A stretch of DNA of 64,000 nt from Bacteroidales bacterium UBA3143 (GTDB lineage Bacteria; Bacteroidota; Bacteroidia; Bacteroidales; Dysgonomonadaceae). The stretch covers positions 26,736-90,735 of the forward strand of contig DEZB01000052.1 in NCBI GenBank assembly GCA_002364735.1, in the 5' to 3' direction. A program made the position numbers and the translations under genes. Every line of letters begins with the position of its first letter. The stretch's first letter is position 1. Below, piece after piece: positions 43,662-53,400 of the stretch. The notes beneath the pieces are model-generated. The model was not told where the DNA came from. It did no database searches and saw only the letters and a list, made by a program, of their open reading frames with translations.

Positions 43662-45434
43662 TTAGTTTACATTAAAATTATAGGGCAAACGTGCCTGAAC
43701 ATAGTCTTGATCTTTTAGATTCTTTACAAGCGTAAGAACTTGGTAGTGGTTACCCAAATATTCTTTTATTGTTTCAGCAGCTATGTCTTTCTTTTTGCTG
43801 TCGAGAAGCTCTTCTATAAAGCTGCGCATTTTAGGAAATTCATATACAAGGTATTCATCTATGTCTGCCAAGTCTGCGGCTATTTCTATTGCTTTTTTCA
43901 AATCGCCCAATTCGTCCACCAATCCTATCTCTTTAGCTTGATGACCAGTCCATACACGACCTTCGGCATAAAGTGCAAGCGTGTCTTTTGGAATATTTCT
44001 GCCTTCGGCACAACGAGTGAGAAACAAATCGTAGCCTCTTTCAACATATGATTGTAGTATCTCTTTTTCTCCCTCATTCATTGCTCGTGCAAAGTTTCCA
44101 AAATCTGCGTATTCATGTGTTTTAACCACATCTACATCCAAACCAAGCTTTTCGGTTGCTTTCTTCATGTTAGGAAACATCCCAAATATACCAATAGATC
44201 CTGTAATTGTGGTTGGCTGTGCTACAATTCTATCGGCATTGCAAGCAATGTAGTAGCCACCTGATGCTGCAACATCACTCATGGAAACAACCACAGGCTT
44301 TTCTGCTTTCAAGTCAGTGATGGCTTTCCATATTTGCTCCGAAGCATAAGCACTTCCTCCAGGAGAGTTAACTCGAAAAACTACAGCTTTGATATCTTTG
44401 TTTTTACGCAATTTCTCTATTTCATTTACAAGATATTTGTCTTGAATATTGCTTGCTCCATTTCCTGAAGTAATTTCTCCTACTGCATACAATAAGCCAA
44501 TGTGGTTCTTAGTTGACTTTATATTTTGTGGTTTCACCGACTTCATGTCATTTACTCCAGCCGATGGAATTTTAGCCTCTTCATCGATAGCTAATAAAGT
44601 GCGAATGTAGTTTTTCATATCGTCTTCATATAGCAAAGTGTCAACCAAATTTGATTGCATCAAAAAGTTTACATCTCGCAACATCGGCAATTCATTTACA
44701 ACCGTATTAAACTGATCAATAGATACATTTCTGGATTGTGCCATTTCATAGCCAATCGTGCTCCACAAGTCATTGAGGTATGAAGATACTTGTTCGCGAT
44801 TTGCATCACTCATGCCAGTCAAAATGAAAGGCTCAACGGCGGACTTGTATGTGCCAACTTTAAAAACCTGTATCTCTATGCCTAATTTGTCTAATGCTTC
44901 TTTGTAAAAAAGAGGCGTAGCAGCCAAACCATGAAGATCTAACATTCCTTGTGGATTGACAGCTATTTTATCGGCCACAGAGGCAATGTAATACCCCCCC
45001 TGTGTGTATGCATCAGAATATGCTACAATAAACTTACCCGTTTCTTTGAAGCGCAACAATTCGCCTCTTATTTCAGCGAGCGAAGCAGTGGAAGCCATAA
45101 ACATGCGAGAATCTATATAAATCCCTTTTATAGCGTTATTATCCTTTGCTTTTCTTATGGCATTGGTGATATCGTTTAGCCCCATTGGCGAGGGAATGTT
45201 AGACCCAAGTAATGATGTAAACGGATCGTCTTCGGCTACTCGTTCATTGATAGTTCCAGATAACTTAAGATGTAGCACCGAGTTATCTTGCAACTTAAAA
45301 GTACTTTGACTTAAATCTCCTACCATAGAACCCATAAATCCGAAAAAGATAATTATAGATACAATAGAAAAGATTATATTAGCAATAAGAAAACCTAAGG
45401 CGGATGCTAATACGATTTTAAAAAAATCTTTCAT
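43662..45434 (-). CDS. sppA: Signal peptide peptidase SppA, long (67K) type
   Basis: Membrane-bound serine protease that degrades cleaved signal peptides. The 590 residues have an N-terminal membrane helix (about 8-38) and two S49 domains. The Ser/Lys dyad is split between domains as in E. coli SppA: Lys197 in KVGTYKSAVEPF and Ser361 in RVNSPGGSAYASEQIW. It is first gene of the sppA-lpxK-punA operon. The 264-base gap to the divergent sigma gene presumably holds both promoters. Confidence 0.95.
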   Translation of the reverse strand: MKDFFKIVLASALGFLIANIIFSIVSIIIFFGFMGSMVGDLSQSTFKLQDNSVLHLKLSGTINERVAEDDPFTSLLGSNIPSPMGLNDITNAIRKAKDNNAIKGIYIDSRMFMASTASLAEIRGELLRFKETGKFIVAYSDAYTQGGYYIASVADKIAVNPQGMLDLHGLAATPLFYKEALDKLGIEIQVFKVGTYKSAVEPFILTGMSDANREQVSSYLNDLWSTIGYEMAQSRNVSIDQFNTVVNELPMLRDVNFLMQSNLVDTLLYEDDMKNYIRTLLAIDEEAKIPSAGVNDMKSVKPQNIKSTKNHIGLLYAVGEITSGNGASNIQDKYLVNEIEKLRKNKDIKAVVFRVNSPGGSAYASEQIWKAITDLKAEKPVVVSMSDVAASGGYYIACNADRIVAQPTTITGSIGIFGMFPNMKKATEKLGLDVDVVKTHEYADFGNFARAMNEGEKEILQSYVERGYDLFLTRCAEGRNIPKDTLALYAEGRVWTGHQAKEIGLVDELGDLKKAIEIAADLADIDEYLVYEFPKMRSFIEELLDSKKKDIAAETIKEYLGNHYQVLTLVKNLKDQDYVQARLPYNFNVN

Positions 45435-45529
45435 GTTTGCTGAAATTTAATTGTTTGTATGAGTAAACAAAATTAAGAAAATAAATTGGCACTTAACAAT
45501 TATAGCAGAGCTATTTTCATGAAAGTAGT

Positions 45530-45537
45530 TACTTTTG
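45530..45537 (+). promoter_or_regulatory. -7 promoter box for the sigma factor operon
   Basis: TACTTTTG matches TAnnTTTG exactly, 162 bases before the sigma factor start. The long leader is unusual. A different, sigma-specific promoter nearer the gene could also exist. Confidence 0.4.
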
Positions 45538-45698
45538 TGGTTAACAATAGAACGAGCAAATGTTTCGACTAAAATGGTTTAAAGTACAAACAATAGAACA
45601 AATTGTGGATTATAAGTAACGCAATTAAAAAAAAAGATTGGTGCGCGACGCAACGTTTTCTATCTTTTTTCATCTATCAATAGAACGCAGTTTAAAGA

Positions 45699-46250
45699 AT
45701 GGAAGATCGGCAACTGATTGCAGCATGCAAAAAACAGGATACAAATGCACAACGAAAGCTTTATGAAACATATGCTGCTCGTATGATGGGCTTGTGTTTA
45801 AGGTATTGCAAAGATTATGATGCTGCTCAAGATTTGCTGCACGATGGGTTTATAAAAATTTTCACCCAAATAAAAACCTATTCTGGTAGCGGTTCTTTTG
45901 AAGGATGGATGAGAAGAGTTTTTGTTAATACTATTCTCGAATATTTTCGACAAGAGAAAAAGAAAGAGTATATTACTTTGGATGGCGAAGAACCAGAAAT
46001 TGAAACTGTAGACGAAAATCTTGAACGTCTTTTCAACGACGACATCACCGAGGCAAAACTGCTGGAGATGATACAAGAAATGCCTCCTGGATATAGAATG
46101 GTGTTCAACTTATATGTTTTTGAAGAAATGTCGCACAAAGAGATTGCAAAAAAAATAGGAATAAAAGAAAACGCTTCTCGTTCGCAATACTCAAGAGCTA
46201 AATCTTTTTTAAGAAAAAAATTAGAAGGCTATAATAGCCAACAACAATGA
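45699..46250 (+). CDS. ECF-type RNA polymerase sigma factor
   Basis: A 183-residue alternative sigma factor. Region 2 spans LYETYAARMMGLCLRYCKDYDAAQDLLHDGFIKIFTQI with the promoter-melting SGSFEGWMRRVFVNTILEYFRQ. Region 4 includes LQ-type MPPGYRMVFNLYVFEEMSHKEIAKKIGIKENASRSQYSRAKSFLRKKL, the -35-binding helix-turn-helix. There is no region 3, as in ECF sigmas. It overlaps the next gene by four bases (ATGA), the usual coupling of an ECF sigma with its anti-sigma partner. Confidence 0.96.
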   Translation: MEDRQLIAACKKQDTNAQRKLYETYAARMMGLCLRYCKDYDAAQDLLHDGFIKIFTQIKTYSGSGSFEGWMRRVFVNTILEYFRQEKKKEYITLDGEEPEIETVDENLERLFNDDITEAKLLEMIQEMPPGYRMVFNLYVFEEMSHKEIAKKIGIKENASRSQYSRAKSFLRKKLEGYNSQQQ

Positions 46251-47560
46251 CAGAAATAAATAACAAAGATCCTTTTGAACAAATTGTAAAAAGCAAACTG
46301 GCTGATTACAATGCGGAAGTGCCTTCTCTGGGTTGGGAAAAACTGGAGGGTTCGCTTTTGGCTGCTCAAAAATTAAAAGTGGTTCGAACAAGGTGGATTG
46401 CATCAACATTAACTGCTGTTGCAGCCGCATTGATAGGTGTCTTCTTTGTGTTTCAAAACATGAATAATGAGACTCCTATGAATGTTTCTGAAATTCAATC
46501 ACCAAAGACTACATCAATCAATAAAGAATATAATAAGGAAACTACCACAATAAAAAAAGATGAAGTGATGAAAGAAGTGGTGAAAAAGAAAACATCTCAT
46601 TCATCATTAATTGCAGAAAATACATCTTCAACTCAAGATAAAGACTTTGTCTCTTTCTCAAAATCAGATGAAGTTAGAGCATCAGAAGCTATTGCTTCGG
46701 ACAATAAAGAAGTGTCTGAGGATAAAACACTTGATGAACCACGCAACGGTAATAAAGACAATGATGTAGATGAAGAAACAAAACAACGCCTCATTCAAGA
46801 ATTTATAAACGAGGGAAAGAGACCGCTTGTCACTTCTGAAGCTACTAAAACATTTAAAACAAAAACAAGAAGCCGCAATTCAATTTCATTAACCACCCAA
46901 AGTGGACTATCAGGATCGCAACAAAATTCTACTACTCCAAATACATTGCGAGCATCATTAAGCGATTCTTACGGCACTTTTGCAATAAATAAGATGAAAG
47001 CGAATAATAAAGAAGTGGAAATACAGCCAAAGTCAGAGATAAATCACAGTCAACCCGTATCTTTTGGAGTGCTTACTTCGTTCGCACTTTCTCGGAAGTT
47101 TCAGATAGAAACAGGATTGATTTATACTTATCTTTCATCTGAAACAAAAAGTAAATCAGCAGACTATAACGAAAATGAAAAAGTGCAATTCCATTATTTA
47201 GGTGTTCCGCTTAATCTAAACTATACATTGTTTTCGATAAACAAACTCGACATGTTTGTATCTGCAGGAGCAATGATAGAGAAAGATATCAGCGGTAGAA
47301 TCAAGTATAACGATGAGAAAAAAGTTTCTTCGTTTAATAGTGGGTATGCATCTGAAAAATCATCAAAAATAAAACAAAACAATCCGCAGTTTTCAATTTC
47401 AAGCGGATTAGGTATCACATATCCCATTTATGACAAAGCCAATCTTTTCGGAAAAATTGGGGGCAGGTATTATATAAATGCCAATAATGAGTATAGAACT
47501 TATTATTCTGACGAGAAATTTGGCTTAGACATTCAACTGGGTATTAAATTCAATTTCTAA
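46247..47560 (+). CDS. Predicted anti-sigma/outer-membrane beta-barrel fusion protein
   Basis: 437 residues in three parts. Residues 1-45 (DPFEQIVKSKLADYNAEVPSLGWEKLEGSLL) resemble the short cytoplasmic N-termini of Bacteroidota anti-sigma-like proteins. Residues 49-70 form one membrane helix without a cleavage site. A long Ser/Lys/Thr/Glu-rich linker (about 72-265) then leads into a C-terminal region (about 268-437) with alternating strands and Gly/aromatic turns (FGVLTSFALSRKFQIETGLIYTYL) that ends in aromatic Phe. That end is typical of PorT-type 8-strand outer-membrane barrels. It is coupled to the sigma gene. Anti-sigma activity is inferred from position and the N-terminal pattern. Confidence 0.72.
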   Translation: MTEINNKDPFEQIVKSKLADYNAEVPSLGWEKLEGSLLAAQKLKVVRTRWIASTLTAVAAALIGVFFVFQNMNNETPMNVSEIQSPKTTSINKEYNKETTTIKKDEVMKEVVKKKTSHSSLIAENTSSTQDKDFVSFSKSDEVRASEAIASDNKEVSEDKTLDEPRNGNKDNDVDEETKQRLIQEFINEGKRPLVTSEATKTFKTKTRSRNSISLTTQSGLSGSQQNSTTPNTLRASLSDSYGTFAINKMKANNKEVEIQPKSEINHSQPVSFGVLTSFALSRKFQIETGLIYTYLSSETKSKSADYNENEKVQFHYLGVPLNLNYTLFSINKLDMFVSAGAMIEKDISGRIKYNDEKKVSSFNSGYASEKSSKIKQNNPQFSISSGLGITYPIYDKANLFGKIGGRYYINANNEYRTYYSDEKFGLDIQLGIKFNF

Positions 47561-47580
47561 CATAAAAACTATAACAAAAA

Positions 47581-48330
47581 ATGAAATCAATCACAAAAAA
47601 AATCAGTTTATTATTAGTATTGAGCGCAACGCTATTTCTTAGTTCGTGCCTCGATTCAAGTGAAGGCTCTTGGGCTGGAAACGAAGAGTATTCTTACATT
47701 ACAAGAGATGCAGCAACCAATACTGTTTATGCAAGAACAATTGCAGGTTACTTTATTACATCTGAAAAGATTAAAACCTATCCTGAAGGAACAATTGCAT
47801 TTATAAGCTATCAAATCAATCTTGATGATGAAGCACAACGTACATTGATAGGCGAAAAACAAAACATGAATGTTTATCACGCAACTTTAGCTGGCGAGCC
47901 AGTGATTGCTGATCAAACTACACTCAAGTTTAGTGAAATACCTGAAGCCCCAATTGTTCATTTTGAGAACCTAATGAATCCAACATTTGCTTCAAACAAT
48001 TACTTTGGTGACCGTTGGTTGTTTCCCTATCAAGTTAAATTGAAAAAAAGAGAAACAATGAAAGCTAACTTTTACAAAGTACCCAATGAAGGTGAAACTT
48101 CAAGTGATGAGGTTATTATTGATATAAGACTAACCAAAGGTGGAGCAGCAGAAGAAGGTGCTTCAGAAAAACTTACTGGCGAATATGTAGTTGTTAACTT
48201 TGAAGATCTAAGAATGATGTTTGATAGTAGTGACAAAGACATTATAAATTTACGATTTAGATTTTACAGAACTGCTAATAAAGATGAGCTTTTCACCACT
48301 TCTGATAGATTCCCTCTTCAAATAAAATAA
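47581..48330 (+). CDS. Lipoprotein of unknown function in the sigma factor operon
   Basis: A 249-residue predicted lipoprotein. The signal peptide has lipobox LSSC (Cys23). The mature part is predicted mostly beta strand. The sequence is loosely reminiscent of NigD-like lipoproteins of Bacteroidota, but I cannot assign it to that family. It starts 20 bases after the barrel gene and is closed by a strong terminator, so it belongs to the sigma operon. A ligand-sensing or target role for the barrel protein is possible and untested. Confidence 0.8.
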   Translation: MKSITKKISLLLVLSATLFLSSCLDSSEGSWAGNEEYSYITRDAATNTVYARTIAGYFITSEKIKTYPEGTIAFISYQINLDDEAQRTLIGEKQNMNVYHATLAGEPVIADQTTLKFSEIPEAPIVHFENLMNPTFASNNYFGDRWLFPYQVKLKKRETMKANFYKVPNEGETSSDEVIIDIRLTKGGAAEEGASEKLTGEYVVVNFEDLRMMFDSSDKDIINLRFRFYRTANKDELFTTSDRFPLQIK

Positions 48331-48360
48331 CAAGTTATTAGGTTTAATTTATCTTTTAAA

Positions 48361-48390
48361 GTGCGATTCTTTTAAGAGTCGCACTTTTTT
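48361..48390 (+). terminator. Terminator of the sigma factor operon
   Basis: GTGCGA-T-TCTT pairs with AAGA-G-TCGCAC across a two-base loop and is followed by seven T residues. Confidence 0.92.
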
Positions 48391-48411
48391 TATGGTTTGG
48401 TGAGAATTCAT

Positions 48412-48419
48412 TACCTTTG
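48412..48419 (+). promoter_or_regulatory. -7 promoter box of the smpB-metH operon
   Basis: TACCTTTG matches TAnnTTTG, 22 bases before the start at 48441. It would place the transcription start inside the longer open frame that begins at 48417, so the 48441 start is preferred. Confidence 0.6.
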
Positions 48420-48440
48420 CAATTCAAAAAACGGAGAAAA

Positions 48441-48989
48441 ATGTTTAAAAAAATAGTGTCCTTAATACTTAGTATAATTACATCGCCTGAAATAACGTGG
48501 CGCAAATTGTCTGCCAAAGAAGATCATGAATCTTTTCTAAATCATTATCTTTACCCTATATTTGGCGTTATTGCACTGACCTCGTTTGTTGGAGGACTTT
48601 GGTTTATAACTGGTGGCAACTTGCAGGTTGCATTAAAGAACACCATTATTAACTTGGTAACTATTTATGGAGGATACTACATTGGTTCGTATATACTTAA
48701 CGAAGCTTTGCCCCGTTTTGGTGTTGCTAAAAATGAGTCACAAGTGCAACAGTTTGTAGGTTATGCATCGGCTCTAATTTATGCACTGTTTATTGTTCTC
48801 CCTTTTTTGTCCGATTTTTTTATCCTTTGGGTCTTTGCTTTGTACACAGCCTACATTGTTTATATTGGTTATGGCATTTATATCGAAGGAAGAGAAGATG
48901 TCCGAATGTATTTCACAGGAGTCGCAACTGCCGCCATACTTATAACGCCTGCCATAATAAAAACAATACTCTCTTTTTTAATTAAATAA
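48441..48989 (+). CDS. Yip1/DUF1282-family membrane protein
   Basis: A 182-residue integral membrane protein with about five hydrophobic helices and the Yip1-like organisation (charged N-terminus FKKIVSLILSIITSPEITWRKLS, then helices). Function is unknown. The start at 48441 (ATGTTTAAAAAA) follows the promoter box and a purine-rich GGAGAAAA. An upstream in-frame ATG at 48417 lies inside that box. It is first of six genes with gaps of 11, 13, -4, 14 and 12 bases. Confidence 0.83.
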   Translation: MFKKIVSLILSIITSPEITWRKLSAKEDHESFLNHYLYPIFGVIALTSFVGGLWFITGGNLQVALKNTIINLVTIYGGYYIGSYILNEALPRFGVAKNESQVQQFVGYASALIYALFIVLPFLSDFFILWVFALYTAYIVYIGYGIYIEGREDVRMYFTGVATAAILITPAIIKTILSFLIK

Positions 48990-49000
48990 AAAAACATATA

Positions 49001-49453
49001 ATGGATCAAGCTCAAATAAATATTAGAAATAAACGAGCAACTTTTGATTACGAACTGATAGAAACATTTACTTGTGGCATTGTGCTTACAGGAACTGAGA
49101 TTAAATCAATTCGACTTGGAAAAGCCAGCCTGGTAGATACATTCTGTATGTTTGAAAACAATGAGTTGTGGGTGCGCAATATGCACATCACAGAATACTT
49201 TTATGGTTCATACAACAATCACGAAGCCAGACGTGATAGAAAGCTCTTATTGAACCGCCATGAATTGAAAAAGATTGCCCGACTCACCAAACAGAGCGGT
49301 TTCACAATTATCCCTACCAGATTGTTTATAAACAAAAAGGGGCTGGCTAAGCTAAATATTGCAATAGCTAAGGGTAAAAAAGAATACGACAAACGACATT
49401 CTTTGAGAGAGAAAGAAGACAAACGCGATATGGACAGAATGTTTAAACAGTAA
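49001..49453 (+). CDS. smpB: SsrA-binding protein SmpB
   Basis: Partner of tmRNA in rescuing stalled ribosomes. The 150 residues match the family throughout: IRNKRATFDYELIETFTCGIVLTGTEIKSIRLGKASL at the start, YNNHEARRDRKLLLNRHELKKI in the middle and the basic C-terminal tail (GKKEYDKRHSLREKEDKRDMDRMF) that enters the mRNA channel. The tmRNA gene itself was not found in this window. Second gene of the operon. Confidence 0.97.
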   Translation: MDQAQINIRNKRATFDYELIETFTCGIVLTGTEIKSIRLGKASLVDTFCMFENNELWVRNMHITEYFYGSYNNHEARRDRKLLLNRHELKKIARLTKQSGFTIIPTRLFINKKGLAKLNIAIAKGKKEYDKRHSLREKEDKRDMDRMFKQ

Positions 49454-49466
49454 ACATTATATCTGA

Positions 49467-50420
49467 ATGAATTTCCTCAAATCAATAATTGTTCCTGTAA
49501 TAAAGAAATCGGGGAAGACATCAATTTGGCTTCTCAAGCTAATCTTGCCCATATCTCTTGCTTTTAGGCTGTTAGACTATAGTGGGCTATTGGTTTATTT
49601 TGCAGACTTTCTCGACCCTGTGTTTACACACTTAGGTTTGCCAGGCAGTACAGTAATTATATTTATCACCAGTATCTTCTTGCCACTTTATGCTCCATTG
49701 GCTATTATCACCTCCATGACATTAACCTTGCGGGAGCTTACCATATTGGCATTAATGTGTCAAGTGGCTCACAACCTACCAGTTGAAAGCGCCATTCAAG
49801 CAAAAACAGGCACCTCGTTTTGGGCAATGTTTAGTGTGCGCATATTTATGAGTATCGTCATTGGCTTTGTCCTCAACCTTATACTTCCACTTAATATGGG
49901 TATGCCAAGTTTTCTACAAACTTCTCCTGAAATCATGAACTCATTGGGAGATGTTTTCATGGCTTGGCTCGTTACATCTTTACGCATATCAATCCTGATT
50001 ATATCCGTTGTAGCCATATTAATGATTACGTATAGGCTGCTTGAAGAGTACAACTTGATAAACAAACTATCTAAATCTATTGAACCCATATTAAAAATAT
50101 TTGGACTACCACGCAACACTGGTTTTCTGTGGCTCATTGGCAATATAGTGGGCTTAGCTTATGGCGGCGCACTCATGATAGACCAAATGCAAGATGGCAA
50201 AGTGAGCAAAGCAGAAGCAAGCTTGCTGAACTATCATTTAGCCGTTTCGCACTCTATTTTAGAGGACAATCTTCTTTTTGTTGCGCTTGGAGTTTCTATT
50301 TGGTGGATACTTGTGACAAGACTAATAGCTGCATGGATAGTTGTTTGGCTTAGAAGATTATTTTTAGACTTAAAAGGCAAACTGTATAATCAGTCAACTA
50401 TCAAAACCTCTGAAGCATGA
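49467..50420 (+). CDS. Nucleoside-recognition (Gate) domain membrane protein
   Basis: A 317-residue inner-membrane protein with two Gate-domain repeats, related to the spore maturation proteins SpmA/SpmB and the nucleoside-recognition domain of concentrative transporters. Helices and the conserved LPGSTVIIFITSIFLPLYAP and LPRNTGFLWLIGNIVGLAYGGALM segments are evident. Transport substrate is unknown. Its stop overlaps the metH start in an ATGA. Confidence 0.83.
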   Translation: MNFLKSIIVPVIKKSGKTSIWLLKLILPISLAFRLLDYSGLLVYFADFLDPVFTHLGLPGSTVIIFITSIFLPLYAPLAIITSMTLTLRELTILALMCQVAHNLPVESAIQAKTGTSFWAMFSVRIFMSIVIGFVLNLILPLNMGMPSFLQTSPEIMNSLGDVFMAWLVTSLRISILIISVVAILMITYRLLEEYNLINKLSKSIEPILKIFGLPRNTGFLWLIGNIVGLAYGGALMIDQMQDGKVSKAEASLLNYHLAVSHSILEDNLLFVALGVSIWWILVTRLIAAWIVVWLRRLFLDLKGKLYNQSTIKTSEA

Positions 50421-53400
50421 AAAACAACAAGACTGATTCTCTAAAACATATTCTCAAATCGCGCATCCTTATTCTTGATGGCGCGATGGGAACAATGATT
50501 CAAAGATACAACTTGACTGAAGAGCAATTTAGGGACGATAGGTTTAAAGATACTTCAAAATTGCAGAAAGGGAACAACGACCTGCTCACCCTGACCCAAC
50601 CAAATATAATTGCACAAATACACCGTGAATACCTTGAAGCTGGCGCAGATATCATTGAAACAAACACTTTCAATTCGAATGGCATATCCATGCAGGACTA
50701 TGACATGCAACAAGTAGTATATGAAATGAATTTTGAAGCAGCAAGAATAGCAAAGAAAGCTGCGGATGATTTTACGCTGAAAAACCCCAATAAACCTCGT
50801 TTTGTGGCTGGGTCAATAGGGCCAACCAATAAGACAACCTCGATGGGACCTCGCGTTGACAACCCTATGTATCGGGAGGTTTCATTTGATGATTTGGTGA
50901 TGACATACACAGAGCAAATTGATGCACTCATTGAGGGGGGTGTTGACATTCTGCTCATCGAAACCATCTTTGATACACTTAATGCTAAAGCAGCACTATT
51001 TGCTGCGCAAAACATATTCGGAAAGAGAGGTGCAAAAACGCCTATCATGCTTTCTGTAACACTTTCAGACAAAGCAGGACGTACATTGTCTGGTCAAACA
51101 GTTGAAGGTTTTCTCACATCGGTAAGCCATGCTGAGTTATTATCAGTTGGATTGAACTGTTCGTTTGGTGCATCTGACATGAAGCCTCATCTAAAACAGT
51201 TGAAAAGAATATCCCCCTTCTTTGTAAGTGCCTATCCCAATGCTGGTCTCCCCAATCAATTGGGAGAATATGATGAAACGCCACAAAAGATGGCAGATCA
51301 AGTAAAAGAGTTTATTGATGAAGGGTTGGTTAATATTATTGGAGGCTGTTGTGGAACTACACCCGAACATATTGCTCTATTTACACAGATAGTGAGTGAG
51401 GCTAACGCTCCAGTTCGCAATGAAAGAAGTCCTTTTCTCCATCTATCTGGATTAGAAGACTTTGTGTTATCTCCCGAAAAGAATTTTGTAAATATTGGCG
51501 AACGATGCAATGTTGCTGGGTCACGTAAATTTTTACGCCTCATCAATAAGAAGAAATATGAAGAAGCACTGTCCATAGCCCGCCAACAAGTAGAAGATGG
51601 AGCGCAAATAATAGACATCAACATGGACGATGGTCTGCTTGATGGAGCAGCTGAGATGACTAACTTTCTCAACTTTTTGGCATCCGATCCTGATGTATCG
51701 CGTGTTCCAATAATGATTGATTCCTCCAACTGGGACGTTATAGTAGCTGGATTGAAATGTGTGCAAGGAAAATCGGTCGTTAATTCTATTTCTTTGAAAA
51801 ATGGAGAGAAAGAATTTCTACACCAAGCCCAATTAATCAAAGCTTATGGTGCAGCAACAGTAGTGATGGCTTTTGATGAAAAAGGACAAGCAGACAACTA
51901 CGAAAGACGTATAGAAATATGTGGGAGAGCCTATAAGCTGTTAGTTGAGTTGGGCTTTAACAAAGAAGATATTATTTTCGACCCCAACGTTTTAGCCATT
52001 GCAACAGGCATTGAAGAGCACAAGAACAATGCAGTAGATTTTATCAATACAGTGAAATGGATAAAAGAAAATTGTGAAGGAGCTAAAGTAAGCGGAGGTA
52101 TTAGTAATTTATCGTTTTCATTTAGGGGCAACAATTATGTGCGAGAGGTGATGCACTCGGTTTTTCTTTATCATGCTATTAAAGCAGGTTTAGATATGGG
52201 CATTGTTAATCCTGCCCAAGCTGTTATGTTTGAGGATATACCCGAAGAGGTTAGATCAATTGTTGAAGATGTTGTTCTAAATAGAACTGAAGATGCAACA
52301 GAAAGATTGATGGAATATGCCGAGAGTAACGACAGTTCACAAACATCCACTAAACCTTTAGAACAGTTGGCTTGGCGTGAAGGTACGCTTGAAGGTAGAA
52401 TAAGTTATTCTCTTATAAAAGGCATCAACGATTACTTGGAAGAAGACCTACAAGAGGCGCTAAATAAGTATCCTCGAGCTGTTGATATAATAGACCGACC
52501 CCTGATGACGGGGATGAATAAAGTGGGAGATTTGTTTGGTGCTGGAAAAATGTTTCTTCCACAAGTGGTGAAAGCAGCACGAACCATGAAAAAAGCTGTT
52601 GCAATATTACAACCAACCATAGAAAAAGAAAAAGCAATATCGGGAGAGAGCCAACATGCAGGTAAGATTCTATTGGCCACCGTTAAAGGGGACGTGCACG
52701 ACATTGGTAAAAACATTCTATCCATCATTTTACAGTGCAACAATTATAAAATTATAGATTTAGGCGTGATGGTAACTGCTGCGTCTATTATGGAAGAGAT
52801 AAAAAAACACCAACCTGACGTAGTTGGGCTAAGTGGATTGATAACGCCATCGTTAGAGGAAATGAGCATTGTGGCCGAAGAGATGCAAAAAGCAGGTTTT
52901 GAAATACCATTATTGATTGGTGGTGCAACCACATCAAAACTACACACAGCGCTTAAAATTGACCCAAGATATCCAAAAGGCTCCGTTATTTATGTGAAAG
53001 ATGCTTCACAAAGCCCTTTGGTGATGTCAAAGCTAATGAATTCTGATACGAAAAAAGGGTATATTGCAAACACAAAAACAGAATTTGAAAACTTACGCCA
53101 AACAACTATGGATAAAAAAAAAGTAGCGTTAGTACCTCTTTCTGTTGCACAAGATAATTCGTTTAAAATTGACTGGAACACTTATGAAGCATTCACACCC
53201 AATTTTATTGGGCGGAAAGTGTTAGATCCAATCAATTTGGCTGATATTGTGCCTTATATCAATTGGAAATTCTTTCTTCACGCTTGGAATTTATCTGCAA
53301 AATTTGCATCAATCACCAAAGTAAATCTTTGCGGACATTGCAAAGCGCAATGGTTTGCAGCCTTCAATGAGCAAGACCGTGAAAAAGCAATGGAGGCTTC

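Noticed and set aside
50300..50430. Cobalamin riboswitch for metH
   Set aside because: metH is an internal operon gene overlapping its neighbour by four bases. No leader space exists, and none was seen before the first operon gene.
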